A stretch of 13,103 nt of DNA from Planctomycetota bacterium (GCA_019347795.1 JAHWKS010000044.1:1-13103); one strand, 5' to 3'. Shown: positions 1 to 6,480, numbered from the stretch's first letter. Made by a program: numbers and translations. The notes: generated by a model not told the origin, from the sequence alone.

Positions 1-220
1 ATTCCCCAGTGAACCGGTTGTCGGCGCTAAAAGCAAAGTAAAAATCTCCGATGGCCCATCTTCTACCGAAAGGTGTCTGAGTAACAAAAAATGCCCTCTT
101 GTGGGGGAAAAGACCGCTCAAATCGTCGTACTCTGGGCGACCTTCGACTAAGTGCCGCAATTCATTTCGCAAGAGGATGCCCAAAGCTCTAGTTTTCCGC
201 CGGTCGTCGCTGCTCCTAAA
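1..220 (-). CDS. Partial unidentified protein, start unresolved, runs off the left edge
   Basis: On the minus strand one frame is open from a TGA at 305-307 to the window edge, about 100 codons. The peptide looks protein-like: a charged stretch (SSDDRRKTRALGILLRNELR), then LVEGRPEYDDLSGLFPHKRA, then an aromatic-rich part containing TPFGRRWAIGDFYFAFSADN. I do not recognise the family. The frame has no ATG or GTG; the only usual start codons are TTGs (283, 247, 184, 172, 160, 121), none with a clear ribosome-binding site. An AGGAG sequence (217-213) overlaps the LysR stop codon as if to couple a downstream gene, but no start follows at the right distance. I placed the left part from the codon directly after the LysR stop region. 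It could be a separate gene with a TTG start, a +1-frameshift extension of the LysR gene, or part of a broken gene. Confidence 0.4.
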
Positions 221-1121
221 GAGCTTCGGGTTTTTCGGGTGAAGCAATGTGGACCGGTGGAAGGGGAAGGCGTACGACGTCAACTCGCGCTCTTTGAGAC
301 TCGGTCAGGAGTTGCGGTAGCGAAATCGCAAACACCCCCCCAAACGCCGCGTCAGCGTGAAGGAGGAGTTGGTTGGGGTATTGGGTAATGCGAACGCTAG
401 ACGAAGAACGTTCGGGGTAGCTGGGCATCGGGTCCCGATGGCAAAGTAGGCCGACGATCTGGGATCCGAGCGCCCCCCAAAACGCCGTCCAAAATCTTTT
501 CCCTTTCGCCTCGGCTTCGAAGGGAGCATCGCTGTCGCCATAGGCTGCTTTCAGCTTGCGAATCTCCTCGAATGCCGAGTGACCGACCGGGCCAATGAGT
601 GCAAGCGGAAAATCAATCACTTCCCCCTCGCATTCCCTCGGGATTTTGAACGAACGCCCGACGGCTACCAATGCTAAGTCAACGACACCATCCTTAACCG
701 CATCCAGCAATGAGCGAGGTAAGCCGTCGGCATACTCAATGTCAGCTTGGTAGTCTTCACGAAATCGACGACTCACGCGCGGCATGACCGATGCCAAAAC
801 CGCCACGCCAGCCGCGACCTGGACACGTAGGACTCCTCGATTACCTCCCAACCGGTTGAGGATGTTTCGAACTTCGCGAAAGAAGTCTTTGGCGTCTTCG
901 CCGAGCGCGGTGGTATGGCCTTGGGTCGGATGTATTACGGGCTTTTGGGCAAGCGAATTGACCTTCTCAACGATTCTTCGCAGGGTTTTGTAATCGCACG
1001 GAATCTGTTCGGCGGCATCCTTTATGCTCTTCGCATCGCCGTAGGAAAGCCGCAAATAGCACGCATCAAGCAGCGCTAGGTCCTTGAGAGTCAATTCAGC
1101 AAGCGTCGCCGGAACTTCCAT
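216..1121 (-). CDS. LysR-type transcriptional regulator (divergent)
   Basis: A 301-residue protein of the usual LysR length. Residues 10-90 fit the LysR winged helix: SIKDAAEQIPCDYKTLRRIV has the spacing of the helix-turn-helix, followed by a wing (PVIHPTQGHTTALGEDAKDF) and the linker helix (FFREVRNILNRL). Residues 95-290 fit the periplasmic-binding-like effector domain: LRVQVAAGVAVLASVMPRVS, a DAVKDGVVDLALV strand-helix-strand typical of the family, and a final RVDVVRLPLP strand. The helix-turn-helix is diverged, so the exact family branch is uncertain. ATG at 1121 has no good Shine-Dalgarno; it is the first Met, and the helix-turn-helix begins soon after. The gene ends CTT-TAG, with AGGAG overlapping the stop, directly against another open frame. 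The sequence does not show the effector or target genes. GC is lower than in the right part of the window. Confidence 0.72.
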   Translation of the reverse strand: MEVPATLAELTLKDLALLDACYLRLSYGDAKSIKDAAEQIPCDYKTLRRIVEKVNSLAQKPVIHPTQGHTTALGEDAKDFFREVRNILNRLGGNRGVLRVQVAAGVAVLASVMPRVSRRFREDYQADIEYADGLPRSLLDAVKDGVVDLALVAVGRSFKIPRECEGEVIDFPLALIGPVGHSAFEEIRKLKAAYGDSDAPFEAEAKGKRFWTAFWGALGSQIVGLLCHRDPMPSYPERSSSSVRITQYPNQLLLHADAAFGGVFAISLPQLLTESQRARVDVVRLPLPPVHIASPEKPEAL

Positions 1122-1286
1122 TGTCCGATTGTCCAGTCGAATATTCTAGGAAAAAAATGTTTGAGCGAACTTTTTTCCAAGGCCGGAGAGGGTTCGGGCG
1201 ATGCCCTTATGAGATGTCAAAACGGGCAGGTGCGACGAGCGTGGGGGCACCGGAATGAGGGAGCATTATAACGTCGACGGTTGAGA

Positions 1287-1307
1287 ATGGCCATTATTTT
1301 TGGCCAT
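1287..1307. promoter_or_regulatory. Operator-like inverted repeat
   Basis: ATGGCCA at 1287-1293 and TGGCCAT at 1301-1307 are perfect inverted repeats separated by seven AT-rich bases. The 21-bp size and dyad symmetry suit a dimeric regulator such as a LysR protein, whose gene is divergent and starts about 165 bp away. The core does not show the classical LysR T-N11-A box in an obvious way, so assignment to that regulator is a guess. Confidence 0.25.
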
Positions 1308-1344
1308 AAACAGCCATCTCGGCAATAGGGGGGTGGCGGACAGT

Positions 1345-1380
1345 CTCGCTGGGTTCAAGCAAATCGCTTGCCCCCGCGAG
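1345..1380. other. Nested imperfect hairpin
   Basis: On the plus strand CTCGC (1345-1349), GGG (1351-1353) and CAAGC (1356-1360) pair in order with GCTTG (1366-1370), CCC within 1371-1375 and GCGAG (1376-1380) around a five-base loop. No U-run follows on either strand, so it is not an intrinsic terminator. It may be a leader RNA structure of the sigma-like gene about 190 bp downstream, or chance. Confidence 0.25.
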
Positions 1381-1570
1381 TCGGCCGAATAAAGTTTTCC
1401 GGGCAATGGGTGACTTGCGCGCGGAGATGGATGGGCGCGCCTCGTCCTAAGCAATCGCCTCGGCTAGCGCACCGTGCAGCGCTGTGTCTTGCTGTGGCTT
1501 GCGCCCTGCCAAAGAAAGTGAGTCTACTTGAAAAAATCGTCCACGTCCCGTCAGGTGCAGGGGATTACCA

Positions 1571-2317
1571 ATGGCTGGGCCAAGCGAAAAACAGTATGCC
1601 GTCGATGACGTAGCCTTCGTTCGCGTATTCGGGCAAGACCGAGTCGATCGCATTCGGCGCCTGAATCGGCGCCTCACCAAGCACGACGAAATCGGGGAAG
1701 AGCTTACGCGGGCGATGTTCGTCGAAGCACTGGGAGGGGGGGCGGCGGCCGCTAAGTGCTTATCCCGGTTTGTATGGGTCTCCCAAAGACAGTGGCGGCG
1801 GTGGAAAGAGGAAACGGATAAGCAGTGGCTTGCTCAAATGGTCAGAGACCACTGGGAGTGGCTTGAGAAGTCGCTTCGAAGTGGACACAAGATCACCGAT
1901 CCGGCCTACGGTTTCGAAGACCTTTGTTCGGTGGCGTTCGACGAATTGTGGAAAAAGCGGGCGAGACATCGGAACGAGAGTGTCGAAGCGATCCGGCAAT
2001 TTCTCCTCGTGGTCGCCGTACGAAAGCTTCGCTCGATCCACGATCGGCGGCAGAAATGGATGTCGAACAAACCGATCCTTGATGATGCATGCCAGGTAAC
2101 GAACGACGACATTGAACGCCAAATGCGGCGTTTGGTGAAGACTTTAAATCGCTTGAAGGGAGCGGTACGGAAAGTTGCGAAAAAGGTCATCGTGGGCGGC
2201 AAAACGCTCAAGCAGATCGCCGAAGATCTGCAATTACCATACATCACCGTATGGCGACTTTGGAAAGAAGGAAAGGCATTGTTGAGGGAAAGCCTTGCGT
2301 CGGACGATGACGCTTAG
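1571..2317 (+). CDS. Sigma-70-like protein (ECF-like regions 2 and 4) with an extra N-terminal domain
   Basis: A 248-residue protein. Residues 114-165 resemble sigma region 2: FEDLCSVAFDELWKK is in the position of the family's DLVQEAFLRLW motif, and IRQFLLVVAVRKLRSIHDRR resembles the FRAWLFTIARNLLIDHLRR stretch. Residues 181-241 resemble region 4, ending in a helix-turn-helix (KTLKQIAEDLQLPYITVWRL) and a basic recognition tail. Both matches are distant, and the region-2 match lacks the usual acidic Glu in QEAF. The first 110 residues are not standard for ECF sigma factors; they are Trp- and Arg-rich (FVWVSQRQWRRWKEE, DHWEWLEKSL). ATG 1571 has an AGGGG ribosome-binding site seven bases upstream. 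The stop interlocks by four bases with that of a convergent gene. Role inferred: alternative sigma factor or sigma-derived DNA-binding regulator. It could instead be a plain helix-turn-helix protein. Confidence 0.55.
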   Translation: MAGPSEKQYAVDDVAFVRVFGQDRVDRIRRLNRRLTKHDEIGEELTRAMFVEALGGGAAAAKCLSRFVWVSQRQWRRWKEETDKQWLAQMVRDHWEWLEKSLRSGHKITDPAYGFEDLCSVAFDELWKKRARHRNESVEAIRQFLLVVAVRKLRSIHDRRQKWMSNKPILDDACQVTNDDIERQMRRLVKTLNRLKGAVRKVAKKVIVGGKTLKQIAEDLQLPYITVWRLWKEGKALLRESLASDDDA

Positions 2318-2784
2318 AATTCTCCCCGTTCCTCCAAATCTGAAAGGACTTCTGCGTAGCAGGTTCGCCATTCGGCGAACCGAAAGAGGTTAGCGAGCAA
2401 CTCCGCAGATTCTTCAACGTCGAGTTGGTCAAGCAGAAACTGCCGAATCCGTTCTCGCGCGGCAGGCGTGATGTCCGGAGCGCCGGACAGATTCTGCGGC
2501 ATGCCTAGGCCAACCACTTCCCACAATGTGGGGAGCGGTACATTTTGCTGTTTCTCCATTTCGTCGCGGCTGTCCATAGCCAAATCAGCGTCCTCCCAAG
2601 GCGAGCGACGGTCAGCGTACTTTCTTCGTCCCGGTTTTGGCAAGCGGGATTTGGAACCCTGAAGGACGGCTTGTCGACCAGCTTTCAGCCGACCAGGCGA
2701 TCCGCTCCGAGGGTTCTTCTTGGATTTCATCAATTTTACCAGCCGAAAAAGAAAATTCTCGTGCGACTCAACGCTAGGTGACAC
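2314..2784 (-). CDS. Small unidentified protein, basic N-terminus, helical acidic C-terminus
   Basis: Up to 156 residues from a GTG at 2784; an ATG at 2730 (residue 19, MKSKKNPRSG) is an equally likely start, since neither has a strong Shine-Dalgarno. Residues 19-65 are Lys/Arg/Gly/Pro-rich and probably disordered. Residues 100-156 predict helices (ITPAARERIRQFLLDQLDVE, then ESAELLANLFRFAEWRTCYA) and end acidic. I do not recognise a family, and no zinc-binding Cys/His cluster or membrane segment is visible. Its TAA (2314-2316) interlocks with the TAG (2315-2317) of the convergent sigma-like gene. By position it could be a partner or antagonist of that protein, but this is speculation; convergent transcription argues against a simple sigma/anti-sigma operon. 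Confidence 0.5.
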   Translation of the reverse strand: MSPSVESHENFLFRLVKLMKSKKNPRSGSPGRLKAGRQAVLQGSKSRLPKPGRRKYADRRSPWEDADLAMDSRDEMEKQQNVPLPTLWEVVGLGMPQNLSGAPDITPAARERIRQFLLDQLDVEESAELLANLFRFAEWRTCYAEVLSDLEERGEF

Positions 2785-2952
2785 ACCAACTTACGGATCG
2801 AGGCGTAGGGCACGGAAACGCGCCGCTGTGAAAAAACTCCATGCCTCGTTGGACCTCCTAGTAGAGGCGAGCATGACGCTCGGCTGAAACGCCGGCTTTC
2901 AGTTCTACCCAGTATCTCACTAAGGTTCCCTTTTTTCTAGTGGAGGTGACGT

Positions 2953-3423
2953 ATGAAAAACGCGATAAACTCGCTGCTTTTGGTTTTAGCGCTAATCGGA
3001 GGTTGGGTCGTGGCGGACGCCATTGGACTCGACGACATGATGCAAGCCGATCCTTGGGCAGTTTCCGACGCCGCGGCGCGAGCTTTGAGCGACGGGGACT
3101 TGCCAGCGTCCACCGCGATCGAAACTCGTAAGGCTCTGGCGAATCAGTTGGAGCAGGCGAAGGTTGATGCGCTTGAGAATTGGGCTGCGACGGAAGAATC
3201 GCTGGGCGTAATTAGAGACACGATAGAGCAACTCCGCATGGCCGAGGAGCAGGAACGCCGTGCGGAGGAGAAGCTTGAGCGATTGGCGCTTATGTCGGAG
3301 GCCGTGAATTCGGACGAGATGTTGGCAGACCGAAGCGCCGAATCCCCCGGTGCCGAGGTGATCCTCGACGGAGGCGTCTTGCGATTTCGGTGGCAGAGCT
3401 TGATGCGCACGCTGCACGAGTAA
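2953..3423 (+). CDS. Small membrane-anchored or exported coiled-coil protein, function unknown
   Basis: A 156-residue protein. Residues 1-22 (MKN, then a long hydrophobic run INSLLLVLALIGGWVVADAI) form a signal peptide or N-terminal membrane anchor; VVADA could be a cleavage site. Residues 57-118 are charged and heptad-like, suggesting one long helix or coiled coil (ETRKALANQLEQAKVDALEN; EEQERRAEEKLERLALM). The C-terminal 20 residues look like a short beta motif (AEVILDGGVLRFRWQSL). ATG 2953 has the strongest Shine-Dalgarno in the window, GGAGGTGA with five bases to the start, so the start is secure and translation is probably high. A strong terminator follows, so this is a single-gene unit. 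No family was recognised. The shape suggests a periplasmic or envelope-associated scaffold, which is inference only. Confidence 0.65.
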   Translation: MKNAINSLLLVLALIGGWVVADAIGLDDMMQADPWAVSDAAARALSDGDLPASTAIETRKALANQLEQAKVDALENWAATEESLGVIRDTIEQLRMAEEQERRAEEKLERLALMSEAVNSDEMLADRSAESPGAEVILDGGVLRFRWQSLMRTLHE

Positions 3424-3445
3424 CTCGCACTCGAAGTAGTGCGAG
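3424..3445 (+). other. Perfect 8-bp hairpin just after the stop codon
   Basis: CTCGCACT (3424-3431) pairs perfectly with AGTGCGAG (3438-3445) around a six-base loop. It begins directly at the end of the coiled-coil gene and sits two bases before the terminator hairpin. It may protect the 3' end of the mRNA. Confidence 0.45.
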
Positions 3446-3447
3446 AC

Positions 3448-3482
3448 AAAACCGCGGAGCCGCTTGGCTCTGCGGTTTTCTT
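3448..3482 (+). terminator. Strong Rho-independent terminator
   Basis: AAAACCGCGGAGCC (3448-3461) pairs with GGCTCTGCGGTTTT (3466-3479) with a single G-U pair and a GCTT loop; the T-run forms the right arm and continues into TCTT. The A-run on the left arm makes it a possible bidirectional terminator. It ends the transcript of the coiled-coil protein gene. Confidence 0.85.
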
Positions 3483-3617
3483 ATGCGCTGGCGGTTCGCG
3501 ATTCAAGACCTGGAAGCCGGTTACACGCGGGGAGCGACACTTAGGCAGTTGCGAGCGCAATCGCTCCGAATTAACTTCATAATCATGGCCTGCTCTGTTC
3601 GAGCGACATGTCGATGA

Positions 3618-4505
3618 TCACTTTCCGATCCACTCACGGCCGGGGCGGTCGGTGCGGAATTTCACGAGGCGGGCGTGCTCGACTTCCGTGACGTAGACCG
3701 TGCGGCCGTCGGGGCCGCCGAAGCAGAGGTTGCTCGGCTTGGCGCCCAGCACGTCGATCTCGCGGATCACTTCGCACTCGGGGGATACGACCGCCACCAT
3801 GCCTTTGCCGTAGCGGCTGATGTACAGGTTGCCGTCCACGTCGCACCGCATGCCGTCGAAGCCGTGGTCGGGGAACGTGGCGAAAAGCCGCTTGTCCTGG
3901 AGCGTGCCGTCGTCGGCGATGGCGAACGACCAGATGTTCCGCTGCTTGCTCTCGTTCACGTAGAGCGTGCGGCCGTCGGGGCTGACCTCGATGCCGTTGG
4001 TCGTGCCCATCGCCGCGGCCGCCAGGGTGACCGTGCCGTCGCGGGCGATCCGCCAGACCTGCCCCGTCCCGTCCTTCCAGTTGGGATCGCTGGCGAAGAG
4101 CGTCCCATCCGGAGCGATGGCCAGGTCGTTCGGCTGGTTCATCTTCGGCTCGTGGACGAAGAGCGAGATCTCGCGGGTGTCGGGATTGATCCGCAGCACG
4201 TTGTGGTTGACGTAGTCCGCCACGAACATCGTGCCCGAGCTGTCAAAGCGAATGCCGTTGCCGACGCTGTCGTCGGGAAGCGAAACGAAGACCTCGCCTT
4301 TGCCGTCGGGCGTGACGCGGCCGATCGTCCCCTGCCGGGCGAAGTTGACGGCGTAGATGTTTCCTTCCGCGTCGCAGGCCGGGCCTTCAATGCCGGGGGT
4401 GAATTCGCCGGCTTGAGTGAGCGGCGTCGCAACGAACAGATCTTCCTCGTCAGCGACGGCGGCAAGCGGCGCCAGGAACCATAGAAACGCGGCGGCACAA
4501 CGCAT
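3618..4505 (-). CDS. Exported SMP-30/gluconolactonase/LRE-like beta-propeller protein
   Basis: A 295-residue protein from the chosen start. Residues 1-18 (MRCAAAFLWFLAPLAAVA) are a signal peptide. The rest is a six-bladed SMP-30-type propeller with repeated D-G-N/T-LY strands (DAEGNIYAVNF, SSGTMFVADY, APDGTLFASD, SPDGRTLYVNE, DVDGNLYISRYGKG, GPDGRTVYVTE). The family's metal-site residues are present: Glu40 in IEGP, Asn126 in QPNDLA, Asn170 in TNGIEVSPDG and Asp217 in FDGMRCDVDG. It is likely a lactonase or related hydrolase acting on sugar lactones outside the cytoplasm; the substrate cannot be read. I chose ATG 4505 because GGAGA lies eight bases upstream. ATG 4520 is possible. A longer frame to 4694 exists only because it reads through the repeat element. 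The gene is divergent from wcaJ and closes against the left, AT-richer region. Confidence 0.85.
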   Translation of the reverse strand: MRCAAAFLWFLAPLAAVADEEDLFVATPLTQAGEFTPGIEGPACDAEGNIYAVNFARQGTIGRVTPDGKGEVFVSLPDDSVGNGIRFDSSGTMFVADYVNHNVLRINPDTREISLFVHEPKMNQPNDLAIAPDGTLFASDPNWKDGTGQVWRIARDGTVTLAAAAMGTTNGIEVSPDGRTLYVNESKQRNIWSFAIADDGTLQDKRLFATFPDHGFDGMRCDVDGNLYISRYGKGMVAVVSPECEVIREIDVLGAKPSNLCFGGPDGRTVYVTEVEHARLVKFRTDRPGREWIGK

Positions 4506-4558
4506 GGCGGCATTCTCCATAGACCGTGGTTCACGATCAGAAGCTGAAATCAGAGGGA

Positions 4559-4757
4559 GGTGTGGCTGGCCGCGGAGCGACGCCCCAGCCCGGACGATGA
4601 GCGGCGGAGTATTGGAGTGGTGGGTATTGGAGTGATGCGGTAGAGCAGGAATCGTAGATAACGTCTTCCGTGATTCTTCGCCAAATCCCATCACTCCATC
4701 ACTCCATCACTCCGATACTCCGCTGGGGCGTCGCTGCGCTCCGCCGCCAGCCACCCC
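4559..4757. repeat. Interspersed repeat, copy 1: inverted arms, octamer arrays and conserved core
   Basis: A palindromic element of about 200 bp between the SMP-30 and wcaJ genes. The right arm (4689-4757) reads three CATCACTC octamers, a variant octamer, then CTGGGGCGTCGCTGCGCTCC and GCCGCCAGCCACCCC. The left arm (4559-4637) is its approximate inverse complement: GTGGCTGGCCGCGGAGCG, ACGCCCCAG, then degenerate GGAGTNNT units. A 51-bp core (4638-4688) lies between them. The reverse complement of that core matches the core of copy 2 at about 40 of 48 aligned bases, including CGAAGAATCA and CGATTCCT. No ORF of its own and no clear target-site duplication were seen. It behaves like a non-autonomous mobile or REP-type repeat; I cannot name a family. 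Confidence 0.85.
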
Positions 4758-4839
4758 CGACGTCGGCATGCATTATGAAATGCCGGCGGGCGGCTGGCCA
4801 GTGTCGATCTCGCGGAATGTGATGATTGTTCCGTCGCCT

Positions 4840-4862
4840 CCGTCCGCGGAAGGCGCGGACGG
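4840..4862 (+). promoter_or_regulatory. Leader hairpin upstream of the WcaJ-type gene
   Basis: CCGTCCGCG (4840-4848) pairs perfectly with CGCGGACGG (4854-4862) around GAAGG, 55 bases before the start codon. No U-run follows, so it is not a terminator. If transcription begins upstream, it lies in the 5' leader. A GAAGGAG sequence (4877-4883) follows it but is too far from ATG 4917 to serve as its ribosome-binding site. Confidence 0.3.
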
Positions 4863-4916
4863 GCAAGCTATGGTTGAAGGAGCTGACACGCTCCCCCGCT
4901 CTCTCGCCACAACGCT

Positions 4917-6323
4917 ATGGCTGCTTTGCACTATGCGATTCGTCCTTCCGGCTCGCTGCTGGATGCGTGGATGCGGGTCGCGGATGCGGCCTGCATCGCC
5001 GGAGGACTGGCGATCGCGCTGCCGATGCTGCCGATCGACGGCCTGCGGCTCATCGCCGCCGGGACTGTCGCCGTGAGCGCGTTCTCCATCGCGGCGGAGG
5101 TGACGGGGCTGTATCGCAGTTGGCGAGGCAACTCCGCCGAGGACGAGGCGCGCTGCATCGTCGCCACGTGGGCGATTACGGTGGTGATGTTGCTCACGAT
5201 CGCCTTCCTCACGCGCTACACCGACCTGGCCGGGCGAAAAGCGTTCTGCGCGTGGTTCCTTGCGGCCCCGGTGTTTCTGGTCGCCCATCGCCTCGCGGTC
5301 CGCCGCGTGCAGTCGCTCTTGCGAGGGCAAGGCTGGAACGTGCGGCGCTATGCGATCGTCGGCGCCAACGACCTCGGCATCCAACTAGCGAGGAACATCG
5401 AGCAGGCGCCGGGACTGGGGCTGCGGCTGGTCGGCTTTTTCGACGACCGCAACTCCGATCGCAATGTGCGTCTCCCCGGCGACGTGGGAAGCATGGCCGG
5501 CACGATCGGGGAACTGGTCGAGCAAGCCCGCGCGGGCGAGGTTGACTGCGTCTATCTGGCCCTCCCGATGCGAGCGGTGGAGCGCATTCGCGGCGTGCTT
5601 CAAGAACTGAGCGACACCACGGCGTCGGTCTACATCGTTCCCGACTTCTTCGTCTTTCAACTGCTGCACTCGCGCTGGAGCACGATCGGCGGCCTGCCGG
5701 CGGTCAGCGTCTACGAGACGCCGTTCTACGGTCCCGACGGCCTCTTAAAGCGGGCCTTCGACCTGATCGCCGGTTCGCTCCTGCTGATCCTGCTGGCGGC
5801 GCCGATGGCGGCCGTCGCCGCGGCGATCAAACTCACTTCCCGCGGACCGGCATTCTTCCGGCAGCGACGCTACGGAATGGACGGCCGGGAGTTCCGCGTC
5901 TGGAAGTTCCGCACGATGACCGTGTGCGAAGACGGCCCGCTCGTGCGGCAAGCCACGCAGAACGATCAGCGGGTAACCACGATCGGCAAGCTGCTGCGAA
6001 AGACATCGCTGGACGAGCTGCCGCAACTGTTCAACGTGATCGAAGGGACGATGTCGCTGGTGGGTCCGCGGCCGCACGCTTCGGCCCACAACGAGCAGTA
6101 TCGCAAGCTGATTTCCGGCTACATGCTGCGGCACAAGGTGAAGCCGGGACTGACCGGCCTGGCCCAGGTGCGCGGCTGGCGGGGCGAGACCGACACGCTG
6201 GAAAAGATGCAGCGCCGCATCGAGTGCGACCACGAGTACATCCGGGAATGGTCGCTCTGGCTGGACATAAAAATCCTTCTCCGAACGCCGCTCATCGTCC
6301 TGAGCGCCAAAAACGCCTATTAG
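4917..6323 (+). CDS. wcaJ: WcaJ-type undecaprenyl-phosphate sugar (glucose/galactose) phosphotransferase
   Basis: A 468-residue polyprenyl-phosphate hexose-1-phosphate transferase, full length for the WcaJ/PssY/WbaP-like group. It transfers a hexose-1-phosphate from UDP-sugar to undecaprenyl phosphate, the first step of exopolysaccharide or capsule repeat-unit assembly at the inner membrane. Layout: four N-terminal membrane segments (about 17-36, 42-62, 82-100, 108-126); a Rossmann-like CoA_binding_3 domain from 143 (RRYAIVGANDLGIQLARNIE); a membrane hairpin (281-303); then the catalytic bacterial sugar transferase domain with FRQRRYGMDGREFRVWKFRT, the Asp366-Glu367 dyad in TSLDELPQLFNV, MSLVGPRPHA, KVKPGLTGLAQVRGWRGETD and WSLWLDIKILLRT. 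The last motifs are close to WcaJ consensus. An in-frame TGA at 4884 limits the start; ATG 4917 is the first Met and has no good Shine-Dalgarno. No other polysaccharide genes are adjacent, so it may be an orphan initiating enzyme. The exact sugar is not decidable. Confidence 0.92.
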   Translation: MAALHYAIRPSGSLLDAWMRVADAACIAGGLAIALPMLPIDGLRLIAAGTVAVSAFSIAAEVTGLYRSWRGNSAEDEARCIVATWAITVVMLLTIAFLTRYTDLAGRKAFCAWFLAAPVFLVAHRLAVRRVQSLLRGQGWNVRRYAIVGANDLGIQLARNIEQAPGLGLRLVGFFDDRNSDRNVRLPGDVGSMAGTIGELVEQARAGEVDCVYLALPMRAVERIRGVLQELSDTTASVYIVPDFFVFQLLHSRWSTIGGLPAVSVYETPFYGPDGLLKRAFDLIAGSLLLILLAAPMAAVAAAIKLTSRGPAFFRQRRYGMDGREFRVWKFRTMTVCEDGPLVRQATQNDQRVTTIGKLLRKTSLDELPQLFNVIEGTMSLVGPRPHASAHNEQYRKLISGYMLRHKVKPGLTGLAQVRGWRGETDTLEKMQRRIECDHEYIREWSLWLDIKILLRTPLIVLSAKNAY

Positions 6324-6325
6324 GC

Positions 6326-6394
6326 GCCCTCGTAGAACAGGCGGCTCGCCTGTTCCCGCGCCCACCTTGCAGGCGAGCCGCCTGCGCTACGGGC
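6326..6394. repeat. Composite palindromic REP-like element
   Basis: Two strong hairpins back to back. The first pairs GAACAGGCG (6335-6343) with CGCCTGTTC (6347-6355) around GCT. The second pairs GCAGGCG (6369-6375) with CGCCTGC (6379-6385) around AGC. The two hairpins are themselves inverse complements over AGGCGGCTCGCCT, and an outer stem GCCC-(TC)-GTAG (6326-6335) pairs with CTACGGGC (6387-6394 region). It begins three bases after the wcaJ stop, so it may also terminate or stabilise that transcript, although no U-run follows. Its layout is that of REP/BIME-type elements. Confidence 0.75.
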
Positions 6395-6480
6395 GAAAAC
6401 TCTCTGCGATCGCTGTAACACGCCCAGCGCTCCTGCGCTACACACGACGAGGGAACATTTCACGCAGGAGATCAGCAACC

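Larger units (their letters stand above)
1122..1570. other. 449-bp intergenic region, no convincing gene
   Basis: This lies between the divergent LysR gene and the sigma-like gene, and presumably holds both promoters. The short open frames here on both strands have no credible ribosome-binding site and no recognisable protein character. It contains one short perfect inverted repeat (1287-1307) and one nested hairpin (1345-1380), listed separately. An A-rich stretch near 1150 is followed by a T-rich stretch (GAACTTTTTTCC), just upstream of the LysR start. No tRNA or known riboswitch pattern was recognised. Confidence 0.5.

Noticed and set aside
152..388. 78-residue plus-strand open frame
   Set aside because: It overlaps the LysR gene antisense, has low-complexity Pro/Gly/Gln content, and no ribosome-binding site.
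1368..1613. 81-residue plus-strand open frame overlapping the sigma-like gene start
   Set aside because: No ribosome-binding site or recognisable domain, and it conflicts with the better-supported start at 1571.
3531..3567. GGAGCGA/TCGCTCC stem with an inner TTGC/GCAA hairpin, as a possible small RNA
   Set aside because: Short stems with a large unpaired interior and no promoter or terminator of its own; likely chance.
3675..4484. 269-residue plus-strand open frame
   Set aside because: Antisense to the SMP-30-like gene; its Val/Asp/Ala-rich repeats mirror the propeller codons.
4506..4694. N-terminal extension of the SMP-30-like protein containing HHSNTHHSNT
   Set aside because: The peptide is a translation of repeat copy 1; the signal peptide and Shine-Dalgarno place the true start at 4505.
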